Assembly: GCA_025055055.1 (NCBI GenBank) | Contig: JANWYX010000018.1 | Coordinates: 1 to 28,434 of the forward strand | Length of the DNA: 28,434 nucleotides | Direction: 5' to 3' | DNA from: Caldilinea sp. | GTDB lineage: Bacteria > Chloroflexota > Anaerolineae > Caldilineales > Caldilineaceae | Shown: positions 24,798-28,434 of the stretch, in pieces | Position numbering within the stretch: the stretch's first letter is position 1 | Layout: the number at the start of each line of letters is the position of its first letter | The notes under the pieces: model-generated | What the model was told of the DNA's origin: nothing | Database searches by the model: none | The model's input: only the letters and a program-made list of their open reading frames with translations | Program-made: the position numbers and the translations under genes

Positions 24798-25712
24798 ATG
24801 AACCGTGATTTGCGCAACCAGCGTTATCTTGAAGAAGTCGACGGCGCGCCGTTAATGCACCGCCCTTTGATCGGCGTCACAATGGGACGAGAAAAGTCTC
24901 AGCGTTTCTTCGGCCTCAACCTCTTTATCATGAACCAGACCTACGTGCGCACGCTGGAGGCGCTCGGCGCGCTGCCGGTGATGATCCCCTTGCATATGAG
25001 CGAGGCGACCCTGCGCGGAGTCTTCGAGCGGCTGGATGGGCTGTTTTTGCCGGGCGGCGAAGACATCGACCCGGCCAACTATGGCGCCGAACGCCATGAG
25101 ATGTTAGGCGCAACCGACAAAGAACGCGATCGCACAGAGCTGCTTCTGACGCGTTGGGCTATCGAAATCGGCATGCCGGTGCTGGGCGTCTGTCGCGGCG
25201 CGCAGATGATCAACGTGGCCTGCGGCGGCACGCTGTATCAGGATATCCTGAGCGAGCGTCCTGATTTGGCCAAGCACGACTATTTTCCACCGAACTTCGA
25301 GCGCTATCGCATCAGCCATCGCATCGACATTGCGCCGGATAGCCTGCTGGCGCGCGCTATGGGGCTGGTGCATGAGGTCAACTCAATGCACCATCAGGGC
25401 ATCGACCGCGTCGGTTTTGGCTTGCGCGTTGTGGCATGGGCCGAGGATGGCCTGCCCGAAGCCATCGAGGCGCCTGCCCTGCCCTACGTCGTCGGCGTGC
25501 AGTGGCATCCCGAAGAGCTGGCGCGCACCGACCAACTGAACGCCAACCTTTTTTCCGACTTCGTGCGCGCTGCCGCCGGCCCCTGGCGTGGCCGGACGCC
25601 GGTGGAGTGGTCGCAGCAATTTCGGGCGAGATGCGCGGCAATACTCAATGCTGGGCCCAACGGAGCAGAATCCGGCCGATCGGGGACGACATTCGTCGTC
25701 CGATGTGTATAA
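24798..25712 (+). CDS. Class I glutamine amidotransferase-like / gamma-glutamyl-GABA hydrolase family (peptidase C26)
   Basis: A 304-residue cytoplasmic hydrolase of the PuuD/C26 group. Visible are an N-terminal RPLIGVTMG, FLPGGEDIDPANYG, the nucleophile in LGVCRGAQMINV (Cys132), and GVQWHPEE supplying His237 and Glu239 of the catalytic triad. Family members hydrolyse gamma-glutamyl amides such as gamma-glutamyl-GABA in putrescine breakdown. No other putrescine genes are here, so the actual substrate is unknown. The frame is open from 24588, but the promoter at 24723-24751 lies inside that extension, and the ATG at 24798 has GGTGGA nine bases upstream. The last 35 residues (after PVEWSQQF) look non-conserved. 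It is convergent with the HMT/MTHFR gene. Confidence 0.9.
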   Translation: MNRDLRNQRYLEEVDGAPLMHRPLIGVTMGREKSQRFFGLNLFIMNQTYVRTLEALGALPVMIPLHMSEATLRGVFERLDGLFLPGGEDIDPANYGAERHEMLGATDKERDRTELLLTRWAIEIGMPVLGVCRGAQMINVACGGTLYQDILSERPDLAKHDYFPPNFERYRISHRIDIAPDSLLARAMGLVHEVNSMHHQGIDRVGFGLRVVAWAEDGLPEAIEAPALPYVVGVQWHPEELARTDQLNANLFSDFVRAAAGPWRGRTPVEWSQQFRARCAAILNAGPNGAESGRSGTTFVVRCV

Positions 25713-25838
25713 AGCAAAGAAGGAGCGCCAACGCTTTCCGGCAGCGCAAGAGTGCGTTCAAGACGTCATGAAAGGTAGCGTTGCCCTTGGCGCACTGACC
25801 ACCGGTTCTAAATCAAGAGACGTCTCAAGAGGTTTTGA

Positions 25839-27716
<1,878 letters not shown>

Positions 27717-27757
27717 AGCGCACTCATTTCTATCGATGGTTTCCTCAAAACCGAGAT

Positions 27758-27766
27758 AGTATAGCA
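27758..27766 (-). promoter_or_regulatory. Extended -10 promoter element for the HMT/MTHFR gene
   Basis: On the minus strand TGCTATACT is an extended -10 box (TGn then TATACT, five of six). No good -35 box is found at the usual distance, which fits extended -10 promoters. Transcription would begin near 27750, about 35 bases before the ATG at 27716. Confidence 0.45.
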
Positions 27767-27850
27767 TAATTAGAGGTCTGGCAGCCACCTGCCGCTACGT
27801 GTTCGGGTTTACTTGTTGTTTCAAAACAATGATGTTTTCTCAAGGATTCG

Positions 27851-28434
<584 letters not shown>

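Noticed and set aside
25817..25826. Perfect 10-bp palindrome GAGACGTCTC between two convergent genes
   Set aside because: Considered as a bidirectional terminator, but there is no room for a loop without breaking the stem and the T-run is weak.
27717..27850. Possible SAM riboswitch before the HMT/MTHFR gene, as found for Bacillus yitJ
   Set aside because: The -10 box is only about 45 bases from the start codon, leaving too short a leader, and no riboswitch pattern is visible.

Overview
The window (28.4 kb, GC-rich) looks like chromosomal DNA of a member of the Chloroflexota, most likely the Anaerolineae/Caldilinea side. This is an inference from gene content only: an F420-type PPOX enzyme, a DUF2723 (GT117-like) membrane glycosyltransferase, a fused homocysteine methyltransferase/methylenetetrahydrofolate reductase, an EGY-like site-2 protease, CtpE-like and SERCA-like P-type ATPases, and a Gram-positive-type SOS box. 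No rRNA, tRNA, CRISPR array, transposase or phage gene was seen.

Layout: (1) 1-392, the 3' end of an oligopeptide ABC transporter ATPase gene on +, convergent with (2) a P2-type cation ATPase on - (583-3348). (3) A ligase-associated-type DEXH helicase on + (3559-6087) ends one base from (4) an O-antigen-ligase-like membrane protein on -, which lies downstream of (5) an 8-oxoguanine deaminase-type amidohydrolase with a recognisable promoter. (6) 9961-13765, all on -: a frameshifted DinB-family gene, two double-domain VOC (glyoxalase-fold) proteins, an Asp-box beta-propeller protein and a ubiquitin-like MoaD/ThiS protein ending in Gly-Gly, the last two overlapping by 4 bp. (7) 14263-19991 on -: a CtpE-like P-type ATPase, a PPOX flavin/F420 enzyme and a second P2-type ATPase, closely spaced like an operon. 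(8) 20110-24324 on -: GT117-like glycosyltransferase, NAD-dependent epimerase, SDR and OsmC-type peroxidase, closely spaced, with an ATGA overlap between epimerase and SDR. (9) On +, a class I glutamine amidotransferase (peptidase C26) with a strong promoter, convergent with (10) the HMT/MTHFR fusion on -. (11) The 5' part of a site-2 protease gene on + runs off the window end.

The most notable signals are in and around the DinB gene: an almost consensus sigma-70 promoter (TTGACA-17-TACAAT) whose spacer holds a GAAC-N4-GTTC LexA-type box, followed by a gene whose C-terminal histidine motif is cut off by a single extra G in a GGGG run. Other points worth checking are twin perfect 12-bp palindromes centred 21 bp apart between the VOC genes, the propeller/ubiquitin-like gene pair, the loss of the M4 PEGL glutamate in the CtpE-like pump, and an 88-bp inverted-repeat element near 24.4 kb with a possible relative near 0.5 kb.

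The genes are mostly housekeeping or stress-type: three cation pumps, oxidised-guanine and peroxide handling, repair helicase, SOS-type gene, cell-surface glycan functions and C1/methionine metabolism. They do not form one obvious pathway.
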